From: Algibacter lectus
GTDB lineage: Bacteria; Bacteroidota; Bacteroidia; Flavobacteriales; Flavobacteriaceae
Length of the DNA stretch: 64,000 nucleotides
Direction: 5' to 3'
Assembly (NCBI RefSeq): GCF_900112395.1
Contig: NZ_FOLN01000005.1
Coordinates: 248,001-312,000 of the forward strand
Below the pieces are notes generated by a model, which saw only the letters and a program-made list of their open reading frames with translations, ran no database searches and had not been told where the DNA came from. Positions 33,409-42,521 of the stretch are shown here, in pieces. Position 1 is the stretch's first letter. Every line of letters begins with the position of its first letter. The position numbers and the translations under genes are program-made.

Positions 33409-34602
33409 ATGAAAACAGCATATATAGTAAAAGCATATAGAACCGCAGTTGGTAAAGCACCAAAAGGCGTGTTTCGTTTTAAAAGAACAGATGAATTGGC
33501 AGCAGAAACCATCAAATATATGATGAAAGAATTGCCAAATTTAGATCCAAAGCGTATCGATGATGTTATTGTTGGTAACGCCATGCCAGAAGGTGCACAA
33601 GGTTTAAATATGGCACGTTTAATCTCTTTAATGGGATTAGATATTGTGGATGTTCCTGGTGTAACTGTAAACCGTTTTTGCTCTTCTGGAGTAGAAACAA
33701 TTGGTATGGCAACTGCAAAAATACAAGCTGGAATGGCAGATTGTATTATTGCTGGAGGAGCAGAAAGCATGAGTAGCGTACCAATGACTGGTTTTAAACC
33801 TGAATTGAATTATGATGCAATTGTAAAAGCAGGTCATGAAGATTATTATTGGGGCATGGGAAATACTGCAGAGGCTGTTGCAAAACAGTTTAAGGTATCT
33901 CGCGAAGACCAAGATGAGTTTGCATTCAATTCTCATATGAAAGCATTACGAGCGCAGGCTGAAAATCGTTTTCAAGATCAAATAGTACCAATTGAAGTTG
34001 AGCAAACTTATATTGATGCAAACGGAAAGAAAGCGACTAAATCGTATACGGTAACTAAAGATGAAGGACCTCGTGCAGGAACTAGTAAAGAAGCTTTAGC
34101 GAAACTTAGAGCAGTATTTGCTGCTGGAGGAAGTGTTACAGCTGGTAACTCGTCACAAATGAGTGATGGTGCTGCTTTTGTAATGGTTATGAGTGAAGAC
34201 ATGGTTAAAGAGCTAGGTTTAGAACCAATTGCAAGAATGGTAAACTATGCAGCCGCAGGTGTTGAACCTCGTATTATGGGTATCGGACCAGTAAAAGCAA
34301 TCCCGAAAGCATTAAAGCAAGCAGGATTAAAACAAGACGATTTATCTTTAATTGAGTTAAATGAAGCTTTTGCTTCTCAATCTTTAGCAGTAATTAGAGA
34401 GTTAAATCTTAACCCAGATATTATTAACGTAAATGGTGGTGCAATTGCATTGGGTCACCCATTAGGATGCACAGGAGCTAAATTATCTGTACAACTTTTT
34501 GACGAAATGCGTAAGCGTGACATGCAAGGCAAATATGGTGCAGTTACCATGTGTGTTGGAACAGGTCAAGGGGCTTGCGGAATATTTGAATTTTTAAACT
34601 AA
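33409..34602 (+). CDS. fadA: Acetyl-CoA C-acyltransferase (3-ketoacyl-CoA thiolase)
   Basis: 397 aa, typical thiolase length. The nucleophilic Cys91 is in TVNRFCSSGVETIG. The second catalytic region is NVNGGAIALGHPLGCTGAK near 341-359 (His), and the general-base Cys is in CVGTGQGACG near 383. It cleaves 3-ketoacyl-CoA to acetyl-CoA and a shortened acyl-CoA, the last step of the cycle begun by the neighbouring enzymes. Gaps are 5 bp to fadN and 26 bp to fadE, so one operon. Confidence 0.93.
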   Translation: MKTAYIVKAYRTAVGKAPKGVFRFKRTDELAAETIKYMMKELPNLDPKRIDDVIVGNAMPEGAQGLNMARLISLMGLDIVDVPGVTVNRFCSSGVETIGMATAKIQAGMADCIIAGGAESMSSVPMTGFKPELNYDAIVKAGHEDYYWGMGNTAEAVAKQFKVSREDQDEFAFNSHMKALRAQAENRFQDQIVPIEVEQTYIDANGKKATKSYTVTKDEGPRAGTSKEALAKLRAVFAAGGSVTAGNSSQMSDGAAFVMVMSEDMVKELGLEPIARMVNYAAAGVEPRIMGIGPVKAIPKALKQAGLKQDDLSLIELNEAFASQSLAVIRELNLNPDIINVNGGAIALGHPLGCTGAKLSVQLFDEMRKRDMQGKYGAVTMCVGTGQGACGIFEFLN

Positions 34603-34628
34603 TAAAGAACTTAATACAAAAATATAAA

Positions 34629-36437
34629 ATGGAAGCAAATGAAAAAGACATCTTAAGAGGTGGTCAATTCTTAGTAAAAGAAACAAATTGTGAAGATGTG
34701 TTTACTCCTGAAGATTTTTCAGAAGAGCAAACAATGATGAAAGAATCCGTAATGGAATTTAACGATCGTGAAATCATTCCTCATAAAGCACGTTTCGAAG
34801 CTAAAGATTATGCACTAACTGAAGAAGTTATGCGTAAAGCTGGAGATATGGGCTTTTTAAGTGTTGCTGTTCCTGAAGCTTTTGGAGGTATGGGAATGGG
34901 CTTTGTTTCTACTGTATTAACGTGTGATTATATTTCTTCTGGAACAGGTTCTTTCAGTACTGCTTTTGGTGCGCATACAGGCATTGGCACTATGCCAATT
35001 ACTTTATACGGCACAGAGGAGCAAAAACAAAAATACGTACCAAAATTAGCGTCTGGTGAGTGGTTTGGAGCTTACTGTTTAACAGAGCCTGGAGCTGGAT
35101 CTGATGCAAATTCTGGTAAAACAACTGCTGAGCTTTCTGCAGATGGAAAATCATATAAAATTAACGGTCAAAAAATGTGGATCTCAAATGCAGGTTTCTG
35201 TAGTGTGATGATTGTTTTTGCTCGTATTGAAGATGATAAAAATATTACGGGATTTATTGTAGAATATGATGGAGAAAATCCTAACGGAATTACTTTAGGT
35301 GAAGAAGAACACAAATTAGGTATTCGTGCGTCTTCTACACGTCAAGTATTTTTTAACGATACTGTAGTACCTATTGAAAATATGTTAGCTGGTCGTGGTG
35401 AAGGATTTAAAATCGCCATGAATGCACTTAACGTTGGCCGTATTAAATTAGCTGCTGCTTGTTTAGATTCTCAAAGAAGAATTTTATCTACAGCAGTAAA
35501 TTATGCTAACGAGCGTAAACAATTTAAAACGCCTATTTCAGACTTTGGAGCTATTAAAGTTAAATTAGCTGAAATGGCAACTAATGCTTACGCAGGTGAA
35601 TCTGCAACTTATAGAGCTGCAAAAAATATTGAAGACAGAATAGCAATGCGTGAAGCTGCTGGAAATACACATCAAGAAGCAGAACTTAAAGGTGTTGAAG
35701 AATATGCAATTGAATGTTCTATTCTAAAAGTAGCGGTTTCGGAAGATGTACAACATGCAGCTGATGAAGGTATCCAAATTTTTGGTGGAATGGGGTTCTC
35801 TGAAGAAACGCCTATGGAATCTGCTTGGAGAGATGCGCGTATTGCTCGTATTTACGAAGGAACTAACGAAATTAACAGAATGCTATCTGTTGGTATGTTA
35901 GTAAAGAAAGCTATGAAAGGTCATGTTGACCTATTAGGCCCTGCTCAAAAAGTTCAAGAAGAATTAATGGGAATTCCTTCTTTTGATACACCAGACTTTT
36001 CAGAATTATTTTCTGAAGAAAAAGTAATGATTAATAAGTTGAAAAAGACTTTTTTAATGGTTGCCGGAGGTGCTGTTCAAAAATTTGGCCCAGACCTAGA
36101 CAAACACCAACAATTACTTATAGCGGCTGCTGATATTTTAATTGAAATATATATGGCTGAATCTGCTATATTAAGAACAGAAAAGAATGCTAAACGCTTT
36201 GGAGCCGAGTCTCAATCTGTACAAATTGCGATGTCTAAATTATACTTATACCACGCTGTAGATATTATCGAAGAAAAAGGAAAAGAGAGTATTATTTCTT
36301 TTGCCGAAGGTGATGAGCAACGTATGATGCTTATGGGACTTAAACGTTTTACTAAATATCAAAACTATCCAGACATTGTAGATTTACGTAACGAAATAGC
36401 CGAAAAAGTAAAGGCAGAAAACAAATATTGCTTTTAA
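34629..36437 (+). CDS. fadE: Acyl-CoA dehydrogenase (FadE type)
   Basis: 602 aa. The core acyl-CoA dehydrogenase covers about 30-430: FAD/substrate motif YCLTEPGAGSDANSGKT near 155-171, KMWISNAGFCSVM, and the C-terminal motif ARIYEGTNEINRMLSVGM near 408-425 with the catalytic Glu. An extra C-terminal domain of about 170 residues (TFLMVAGGAVQKFGP and following) is typical of the longer dehydrogenases found with FadN/FadA in B. subtilis. It makes trans-2-enoyl-CoA and passes electrons to ETF. Last gene of the operon, followed by a terminator. Confidence 0.93.
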   Translation: MEANEKDILRGGQFLVKETNCEDVFTPEDFSEEQTMMKESVMEFNDREIIPHKARFEAKDYALTEEVMRKAGDMGFLSVAVPEAFGGMGMGFVSTVLTCDYISSGTGSFSTAFGAHTGIGTMPITLYGTEEQKQKYVPKLASGEWFGAYCLTEPGAGSDANSGKTTAELSADGKSYKINGQKMWISNAGFCSVMIVFARIEDDKNITGFIVEYDGENPNGITLGEEEHKLGIRASSTRQVFFNDTVVPIENMLAGRGEGFKIAMNALNVGRIKLAAACLDSQRRILSTAVNYANERKQFKTPISDFGAIKVKLAEMATNAYAGESATYRAAKNIEDRIAMREAAGNTHQEAELKGVEEYAIECSILKVAVSEDVQHAADEGIQIFGGMGFSEETPMESAWRDARIARIYEGTNEINRMLSVGMLVKKAMKGHVDLLGPAQKVQEELMGIPSFDTPDFSELFSEEKVMINKLKKTFLMVAGGAVQKFGPDLDKHQQLLIAAADILIEIYMAESAILRTEKNAKRFGAESQSVQIAMSKLYLYHAVDIIEEKGKESIISFAEGDEQRMMLMGLKRFTKYQNYPDIVDLRNEIAEKVKAENKYCF

Positions 36438-36478
36438 GGGATTAAAACAATTCATTAGTGACTAACTCAAGTGTTAAT

Positions 36479-36511
36479 AGGCGCTTCAAATTAATTTTTG
36501 AAGCGTCTTTT
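36479..36511 (+). terminator. Terminator after the beta-oxidation operon
   Basis: Stem GCGCTTCAAA against TTTGAAGCGT, 6-base A+T loop, followed by a T-rich run. Confidence 0.85.
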
Positions 36512-36603
36512 ATTTAATATAATTTCATAGTTCTTAATTTTCACTCAAAACGATATTATATTCAAGTCCTTTTCTTTTTTGTATTTTTAAGAAAAAAAAC
36601 TGA

Positions 36604-37935
36604 ATGAAAAAATTAATACTCCCTTTACTCCTACTTTCTATATCCATTAGCTCTGCCCAAACCAATCAAAAAATATACGATATCATAGATGATGTTTCTG
36701 CGGAACGTATAGAAATAGACATTCAAAAACTGGTTGATTTTGGAACTAGAAACACCTTTAGCGATACTATTTCAAACACTAGAGGGATTGGTGCGGCAAG
36801 ACGTTGGATTAAATCTGAATTTGAAATAATATCATCTAATTGTAAAGATTGTTTGGATGTCTTTTACCAAAAGGACTTTGTTACCAAAGAAGGCAACAGG
36901 CGTGTACCTCACGACGCTTGGATTGTTAACGTTGTCGCTATTCAAAAAGGAACGAAATATCCAAACCGCTATATTATCATGAGTGGAGATATAGACTCTC
37001 GTGGTAGCGACACTATGGAGTTCACAAAAGATGCTCCTGGTGCAAACGATAATGCTTCTGGTATGGCGGGAACTATTGAAGCTGCTAGAGTACTTTCTAA
37101 ATATAAATTTGAAAACAGTATTATTTATGTTGGCTTATCTGGTGAAGAGCAAGGTCTTTTTGGTGGAGGCGGTTTAGCCAAATATGCTAAAGAGCAAGGT
37201 TGGGATATTATCGGAATATTTAATAATGACATGATTGGAAACATTGAAGGTGTAGATGGAGTAATAGATAATCGTACATTTAGAATATTTTCAGAACCTG
37301 TGCCTGCTAACGAAACCGAAAAAGAACGCAATTTAAGACGTTTTTATGGAGGAGAAGTAGATGGGATCTCTCGTCAATTAGCACGTTATATACATAAAAC
37401 AGTAAAAACGTATATGCCAGAAATGAACCCGATGATGGTTTATAGACTAGATCGTTTTGGACGTGGTGGACACCACAGACCTTTTAACGACTTAGGTTTT
37501 GCAGGAATTCGTATTATGGAAGCACACGAAAACTACACGCAGCAGCATCAAGATATTAGAGAAGAAAACGGCATTAAATACGGCGATGTTATTGAGCACG
37601 TTAATTTCGATTATGCCAAGAAATTAACCACGGTAAATGCCATTAACATGGCTAGTTTAGCTTGGGCACCACCAGCTCCAAAAACAGTTGCTATTGGTGG
37701 TATTGTAGATGCATCGGTTAAATTTAAATGGGATAAAGTAGAAGGAGCTGTTGGCTACAAAATATACTGGAGAGATACCACCTCGCCTACTTGGGATAAA
37801 AGTCGCTACGTTGGTGATGTTTCGGAGTTTATGCTTGACGGTATTGTTATCGACAATTATTTCTTCGGAATTGCTTCTTTGGGAAAAGATGGATTTGAAA
37901 GCCCTGTAGTTTTTCCTAATCAGATATTAAGATGA
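36604..37935 (+). CDS. Secreted M28-family peptidase with C-terminal FN3-like domain
   Basis: 443 aa. Signal peptide MKKLILPLLLLSISISSAQ. The M28 zinc peptidase domain covers about 40-345. Metal and catalytic positions read ANDNASG (bridging Asp near 148), SGEEQGLFGGG (Glu pair near 179), FNNDMIGN (Asp near 208) and MEAHENYTQQH (His near 306). The position that is usually the first zinc His reads SGDIDSRG, so it is Asp here. The last 90 residues form an FN3-like module (VDASVKFKWDKVEGAVGYKI). No T9SS tail, so it is likely periplasmic or outer-membrane associated. It may be an aminopeptidase; the substrate is unknown. Confidence 0.85.
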   Translation: MKKLILPLLLLSISISSAQTNQKIYDIIDDVSAERIEIDIQKLVDFGTRNTFSDTISNTRGIGAARRWIKSEFEIISSNCKDCLDVFYQKDFVTKEGNRRVPHDAWIVNVVAIQKGTKYPNRYIIMSGDIDSRGSDTMEFTKDAPGANDNASGMAGTIEAARVLSKYKFENSIIYVGLSGEEQGLFGGGGLAKYAKEQGWDIIGIFNNDMIGNIEGVDGVIDNRTFRIFSEPVPANETEKERNLRRFYGGEVDGISRQLARYIHKTVKTYMPEMNPMMVYRLDRFGRGGHHRPFNDLGFAGIRIMEAHENYTQQHQDIREENGIKYGDVIEHVNFDYAKKLTTVNAINMASLAWAPPAPKTVAIGGIVDASVKFKWDKVEGAVGYKIYWRDTTSPTWDKSRYVGDVSEFMLDGIVIDNYFFGIASLGKDGFESPVVFPNQILR

Positions 37936-38020
37936 TTTCCATCTAGAAAGTCTTCACTATTAATCTAACCTTAATATATTTAATTCGACAACCCCGCTTT
38001 TAGATAAATATAGAATAAAA

Positions 38021-38044
38021 AAAAGAACCCAAAAGGGTTCTTTT
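38021..38044 (-). terminator. Bidirectional terminator between the peptidase gene and yajC
   Basis: Perfect 10-bp stem (AAAAGAACCC against GGGTTCTTTT) with a 4-base loop and A/T runs on both sides. It sits between convergent genes and should end the nusB-DUF1573-yajC transcript. Confidence 0.9.
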
Positions 38045-38071
38045 TTTTATTCACTTAAGAAAAGCAAATAT

Positions 38072-38368
38072 TTATTTTTTAACTACAGCAGGAGCATTTA
38101 ATTTAGTGCTCATTTCCATAGAAATTGCCGAACGTTCAAATTTTACTTTCCCAGACATTGTTTCGATAACACAGCTACCGTCTTTGTCATTAAGCTCTAA
38201 AATTTTGCCGTGTAAACCACTTTTGGTTATAACTTTATCGCCACGTTTTAATTCGGCTGCAAATTTCTTTTCTTTCTTTGCTCGTTTCATTTGTGGTGCA
38301 ATCATAAAGAAATACACTACTACAAACATTAATACAAACGGCAATAAACTACCAATTCCTTCTCCCAT
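38072..38368 (-). CDS. yajC: Preprotein translocase subunit YajC
   Basis: 98 aa with a single membrane segment near 8-24 (LLPFVLMFVVVYFFMIAPQM), followed directly by the basic stretch KRAKKEKKF and the soluble core LKRGDKVITKSGLHGKI, all hallmarks of YajC. It associates with SecDF at the Sec translocon. It is the last gene of a minus-strand operon after nusB and the DUF1573 gene (10 bp gap), an order I recall as common in Bacteroidetes. Confidence 0.92.
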   Translation of the reverse strand: MGEGIGSLLPFVLMFVVVYFFMIAPQMKRAKKEKKFAAELKRGDKVITKSGLHGKILELNDKDGSCVIETMSGKVKFERSAISMEMSTKLNAPAVVKK

Positions 38369-38378
38369 TATATTTTAA

Positions 38379-38945
38379 TTAATCGTGATTATGACCTTCG
38401 TGGCCTGGTTGTGTGCTAGATTTAACAGCTCTTGATGCTGCCGCAGCAGAAATACCAGGAACTGTTTGCGTACTTGTAGCTTTCGGAGCTGCGTTGTCAT
38501 CTGTTTTAACAAATGCCGTAATTTTCACAATCTCTTTACCTTTTTCAGTATTTGCTGTAAGCGTTAAACTCTTAGAGATTTTCCCTTTACCACTACCGTT
38601 ATATTTTACTGTAAACTCACCTGTTTCTCCAACAGCTAAAGGCTCTCTAGACCAATCTTCAGGTACTGTACATCCACAAGACGTTCCAATATTAGTAATT
38701 ACTAATGGTGCTTTACCTGTATTTTTATATTTAAAAACTGTTTCAACAGATTTTTTAGCTTCTATTTCTCCAAAATCATGAGTAGTTTCTTCAAACTCAA
38801 TTACAGGAAAGTTAGATGCGCTAGCATCTCTTACCGCTGCTGCAGTAACATTTGCTTCTTCAATTTTTTTAGCTGCATTTTCTTCTTTACAAGAAGTTAA
38901 AGCTAATACACATAATGCACTTAATCCTAATATAACCTTTTTCAT
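38379..38945 (-). CDS. DUF1573 lipoprotein
   Basis: 188 aa. Lipobox ALTSC (Cys19). The DUF1573 domain (about 48-145) is an immunoglobulin-like fold with the pattern FEETTHDFGEIEAKKSVETV, FKYKNTGKAPLVITNIGTSC and GCTVPEDW, followed by a flexible Ala/Thr tail ending in GHEGHNHD, a His-rich end. The domain is common in Bacteroidetes and resembles ASPM-SPD-2-Hydin modules, but its role is not established. It is located between nusB and yajC in one operon, which suggests envelope biogenesis. Confidence 0.85.
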   Translation of the reverse strand: MKKVILGLSALCVLALTSCKEENAAKKIEEANVTAAAVRDASASNFPVIEFEETTHDFGEIEAKKSVETVFKYKNTGKAPLVITNIGTSCGCTVPEDWSREPLAVGETGEFTVKYNGSGKGKISKSLTLTANTEKGKEIVKITAFVKTDDNAAPKATSTQTVPGISAAAASRAVKSSTQPGHEGHNHD

Positions 38946-39027
38946 TTTTAATATATTTTTTAATTGAAGCTACAAAAATAACAATTATTTAGTCGAATTG
39001 AAATTTTTGTAATACTCTTAACATTAA

Positions 39028-39975
39028 TTACATTAAACCTCTACCAATTTTATTTAAATTTCCCGCTTCGGTATACTCTTTTACAAGCTTATCTAAAATA
39101 CCATTAATAAATACGCTACTTTTTGGTGTAGAATATTCTTTAGCTATTTCTAAATACTCATTAATAGTAACTTTTGCTGGTATAGAAGGAAAACTTTTAA
39201 CTTCACAAATAGCCATTTGCAACAATACGTAATCTACATTAGCAATACGATCTGAATCCCAATTTTGAGTTTTAAGCTCAATCTCTTTGTTTATTGCCGT
39301 TCTATTCAATAATGTTTTTCTAAACAAATCGATAGCAAATTGCTTATCCTCAGAGTCCTTATATAAACGTGGTGTAAAATGATTTTCCGAAGAAGTTAAC
39401 TTTACCTTTCTAAGTAATTTTAAAATAGTAGTATTTACAGTAGGCAAATCATCTAACCAAGTTAAATTTTTATCTTCTAAATATTCGTAAAGTTTTTCAT
39501 TTGGAGCGATAATTTCTTTAAAAACATCCACTAAAAACTCTTTATCTTCCTTAAAGCTAGAAGTATCGGTTTCCATGTAGTTTTTATATAGTTCGCTAGA
39601 TGTAATGGCTTTAAAAATAACCTCTACATACTCGCTATCCAATTCCCAATCCTTAATATTATAAAGTTCTAATTTGTCTTTTAAGTCCAAATTATTCAAT
39701 AAAATTTTAAAAACTTCATTGTTTACAAACTTACGGTTTGGATCTATATCTTCTTTTGTGGCAAGGTGCTTGTTTTGTTTTTTCACTAAGTTACTCTCAG
39801 CTCTTTTTTGAACTTCAATTATAAGTGAAATAAGTAATAAGTATAAGTTATACATATTATCTATGCTAAATAGCAAGAATTTTTGATCTTTACTAAAATC
39901 ATCACTTTCACTACCTTTAAAGGCATACATGGTTTGCATTACTTTTACACGAATATGTCTTCTATTTAGCATCAT
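39028..39975 (-). CDS. nusB: Transcription antitermination protein NusB (long Bacteroidetes form)
   Basis: 315 aa, about twice the E. coli length. The start is NRRHIRVKVMQTMYAFK, the usual NusB N-terminus, and the conserved C-terminal part is RIANVDYVLLQMAICEVKSF, then TINEYLEIAKEYSTPKSSVFINGILDKL near 265-305. The middle (about 60-215) is a Bacteroidetes-specific helical insertion. It binds boxA RNA with NusE and aids rRNA transcription. First gene of the operon with its own promoter at 40023-40030. ATG codons at 39975 and 39972 are equivalent choices. Confidence 0.9.
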   Translation of the reverse strand: MMLNRRHIRVKVMQTMYAFKGSESDDFSKDQKFLLFSIDNMYNLYLLLISLIIEVQKRAESNLVKKQNKHLATKEDIDPNRKFVNNEVFKILLNNLDLKDKLELYNIKDWELDSEYVEVIFKAITSSELYKNYMETDTSSFKEDKEFLVDVFKEIIAPNEKLYEYLEDKNLTWLDDLPTVNTTILKLLRKVKLTSSENHFTPRLYKDSEDKQFAIDLFRKTLLNRTAINKEIELKTQNWDSDRIANVDYVLLQMAICEVKSFPSIPAKVTINEYLEIAKEYSTPKSSVFINGILDKLVKEYTEAGNLNKIGRGLM

Positions 39976-40022
39976 TACAAAGAACTTATTATGGTTTGAA
40001 AATTTTTATTGCTTTCGTGCGG

Positions 40023-40030
40023 CAAAAATA
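40023..40030 (-). promoter_or_regulatory. -7 promoter box of the nusB operon
   Basis: TATTTTTG on the minus strand, 47 bases before the nusB start codon. Confidence 0.5.
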
Positions 40031-40142
40031 ACACTATATTTAAATAAAAACCGCTTTTAAACACTTTATTATTTCGAAATACTTTAAGCTATATTTAACA
40101 ATTGCTTATCGCATATCAATATCTCAATTATAATGAATACCC

Positions 40143-40150
40143 TATATTTG
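40143..40150 (+). promoter_or_regulatory. -7 promoter box of the ABC exporter gene
   Basis: TATATTTG, 22 bp before the ATG at 40173, predicting a leader of about 16 bases. Confidence 0.5.
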
Positions 40151-40172
40151 TATCTTATTTCCTTTAAAATTA

Positions 40173-41930
40173 ATGAAAGAATTACAGCACTTAAATAAGT
40201 ACTTTCTAAAATACAAAACCAATCTATTAATCGGGATTTTTATTACCATAATTGCCCGTATGTTTTTGTTATTTACGCCTCGATATGTAAAAAAAATATT
40301 TATTGTAATAGAAAAATATTTCAATGAAGAAATGCCTATTGAAGCCTTTAAAGCCGAGCTCCTTGAAGCTATTTTATTCATTATAGGTGCCGCAATTATT
40401 GGTGGTATCCTTACATTTTTTATGCGTCAGTACATTATAAATGTATCTCGATATATTGAATTCGATTTAAAAAATGAAATTTACGAACAGTACCAAAAGT
40501 TATCTTTAAATTTCTATAAGAAAAATAGAACGGGCGATTTAATGAACCGTATTAGTGAAGATGTTGGACGTGTTAGAATGTACGCTGGCCCGGCTATAAT
40601 GTACAGTATAAATACAGTAACCCTTTTTGTAATTGCGCTAATATATATGTTTGAAGAATCGCCTTCTTTAGCGCTATATACCATAATACCTTTACCTATA
40701 TTATCGATTGTAATCTACAAGCTAAGTAAAGAAATACATAGGCGAAGTACTATTGTACAAGAGTATTTATCCAAACTATCCACCTTTACACAAGAGTCTT
40801 TTAGCGGCATTTCGGTAATAAAAGCTTACGGCATAGAACCACAAACTTCGGCCAACTTCTCTACCCTTGCGGCAGAAAGCAAAGAAAAACAAATAGATTT
40901 AGCCCGTGTGCAAGCTTGGTTTTTTCCAATGATGCTATTACTAATTGGTGTAAGTAACCTAATTGTAATTTACATTGGTGGTATGCAATATATTAATGGT
41001 GAAATTGAAAGTATTGGTACCATAGCCGAATTTATAATTTATGTAAACCTGCTAACTTGGCCGGTAGCAACCGTTGGTTGGGTAACATCTATTATTCAGC
41101 AAGCGGAAGCTTCACAAAAAAGAATAAATGAGTTTTTAAGAATAGAGCCCGAAATAAAAAACACTGTTGAAACAGATACCGAAATCACTGGCGATATTGA
41201 GTTTAAAAACGTGACGTTTACTTACGATGACACTAATATTACCGCTCTAAAAAATATCAATTTCCATGTAAAAGAAGGAGAAACCCTTGCTATTATAGGA
41301 AAAACAGGATCAGGAAAATCTACTATTTTAGATTTAATTGGCCGTCTATATGATATTGATGAAGGTTCTATAATAATCAATAAACAAGAAATTGATCAAG
41401 TAAATTTGTCGAATTTAAGAGACAGTATTGGTTATGTACCTCAAGAAGCCTTCTTGTTTTCCGATAGTTTAAAAAACAACATTAAATTCGGTAAAGAAGA
41501 CGCTACCGATGAAGAAGTGATTGAGGCAGCAAAAAATGCACAGGTTCATAAAAATATTATTAAATTTAATCAAGGATACGACACCGTTTTAGGTGAACGT
41601 GGCATTACACTTTCCGGCGGACAGAAACAACGTGTTTCTATAGCCAGAGCGATTATAAAACTACCTAAAATTTTACTTTTCGACGATTGTTTATCGGCTG
41701 TAGATACCGAAACGGAAGAGAAAATCCTTAAAAATCTTAATAAAATTACCGAAGGAAAAACCACGATTATAGTAAGCCATCGTGTATCATCGGCTAAAAA
41801 TGCAAACAAAATAATTGTTCTAGAAGATGGTGAAATTGTACAACAAGGTACACACGATACGTTAATAGATATAGATGGCTATTACAAACATTTATATTTA
41901 AAGCAATTAAGCGAAACCACTTCAAAATAA
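40173..41930 (+). CDS. ABC exporter, fused permease and ATPase
   Basis: 585 aa half-transporter. Six membrane segments in about 15-310, then the nucleotide-binding domain at about 335-585. Walker A IIGKTGSGKSTI is near 372-383, the Q-loop VPQEAFLFS near 425, signature LSGGQKQRVSIARA near 479-492, Walker B ILLFDDCLSAVD near 500 and the H-loop VSHRVSSA near 532. It would work as a homodimer exporting lipid or drug-like compounds from the inner membrane (MdlA/MsbA-like). The substrate is not predictable. Single gene with its own promoter box. Confidence 0.9.
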   Translation: MKELQHLNKYFLKYKTNLLIGIFITIIARMFLLFTPRYVKKIFIVIEKYFNEEMPIEAFKAELLEAILFIIGAAIIGGILTFFMRQYIINVSRYIEFDLKNEIYEQYQKLSLNFYKKNRTGDLMNRISEDVGRVRMYAGPAIMYSINTVTLFVIALIYMFEESPSLALYTIIPLPILSIVIYKLSKEIHRRSTIVQEYLSKLSTFTQESFSGISVIKAYGIEPQTSANFSTLAAESKEKQIDLARVQAWFFPMMLLLIGVSNLIVIYIGGMQYINGEIESIGTIAEFIIYVNLLTWPVATVGWVTSIIQQAEASQKRINEFLRIEPEIKNTVETDTEITGDIEFKNVTFTYDDTNITALKNINFHVKEGETLAIIGKTGSGKSTILDLIGRLYDIDEGSIIINKQEIDQVNLSNLRDSIGYVPQEAFLFSDSLKNNIKFGKEDATDEEVIEAAKNAQVHKNIIKFNQGYDTVLGERGITLSGGQKQRVSIARAIIKLPKILLFDDCLSAVDTETEEKILKNLNKITEGKTTIIVSHRVSSAKNANKIIVLEDGEIVQQGTHDTLIDIDGYYKHLYLKQLSETTSK

Positions 41931-42068
41931 AACACTTACAGTTCTATTTTGTTTATCTATGGCAATTAAATATTACTTTTTGAAAAGAAACTCCTTAAAA
42001 GGTTGGTTTGTTTAGGTTTTTTTTAGATTTTTGAGACACTAGAATTAAAAACAAATTTCTATATAATT

Positions 42069-42464
42069 ATGAACAATAATGGTATGATGGAGAAAGAGGA
42101 GATTTTTTCAAAGGTATTGAGAGCAGGAAGGCGTACTTACTTTTTTGATGTAAGAGCAACGAAGGCAGAAGATTATTATTTAACAATTACTGAAAGTAAA
42201 AAGTTTACTAATGATGATGGCTCGTTTCATTATAAAAAACATAAAATTTATATTTATAAAGAAGATTTTACAGAGTTTAAAGATATTCTAGCCGAAATGA
42301 CCGATTATATTATAAATGAAAAAGGAGACGAAGTTATAAGTGAGCGTCACCAAAAAGATTTCAAGAAAGAATACGATAACACAGTCGACGATGGATCTCG
42401 CGTTACTGAAGCAGAATTAAAAACACCAGAAAGCTTTACTGATATTAGCTTTGATGATATCTAA
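42069..42464 (+). CDS. PUR-alpha-like nucleic-acid-binding protein (DUF3276)
   Basis: 131 aa. The core EEIFSKVLRAGRRTYFFDVR (about 9-28), then DYYLTITESKKF and HKIYIYKEDFTEFKDILAEM, forms one PUR repeat as known from the Borrelia/Bacteroidetes PUR-alpha homologues, which bind single-stranded DNA or RNA as dimers. An acidic C-terminal tail follows (about 95-131). It likely has a role in RNA or DNA binding in the cytoplasm. Single gene, with a terminator shared with the convergent acyltransferase gene. Confidence 0.85.
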   Translation: MNNNGMMEKEEIFSKVLRAGRRTYFFDVRATKAEDYYLTITESKKFTNDDGSFHYKKHKIYIYKEDFTEFKDILAEMTDYIINEKGDEVISERHQKDFKKEYDNTVDDGSRVTEAELKTPESFTDISFDDI

Positions 42465-42485
42465 AACGTTTCAAAACATATAAAT

Positions 42486-42520
42486 AAAAAATCCGTTGCT
42501 AAAAAAAGTAACGGATTTTT
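42486..42520. terminator. Bidirectional terminator between convergent genes
   Basis: Stem AAAAATCCGTT against AACGGATTTTT, with A/T runs on both sides. It lies between the PUR-like gene (+) and the acyltransferase gene (-). Confidence 0.85.
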
Positions 42521-42521
42521 T

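Noticed and set aside
38413-38781. 122-aa plus-strand frame opposite the DUF1573 gene
   Set aside because: It is an antisense shadow of a gene with clear lipobox and domain pattern.
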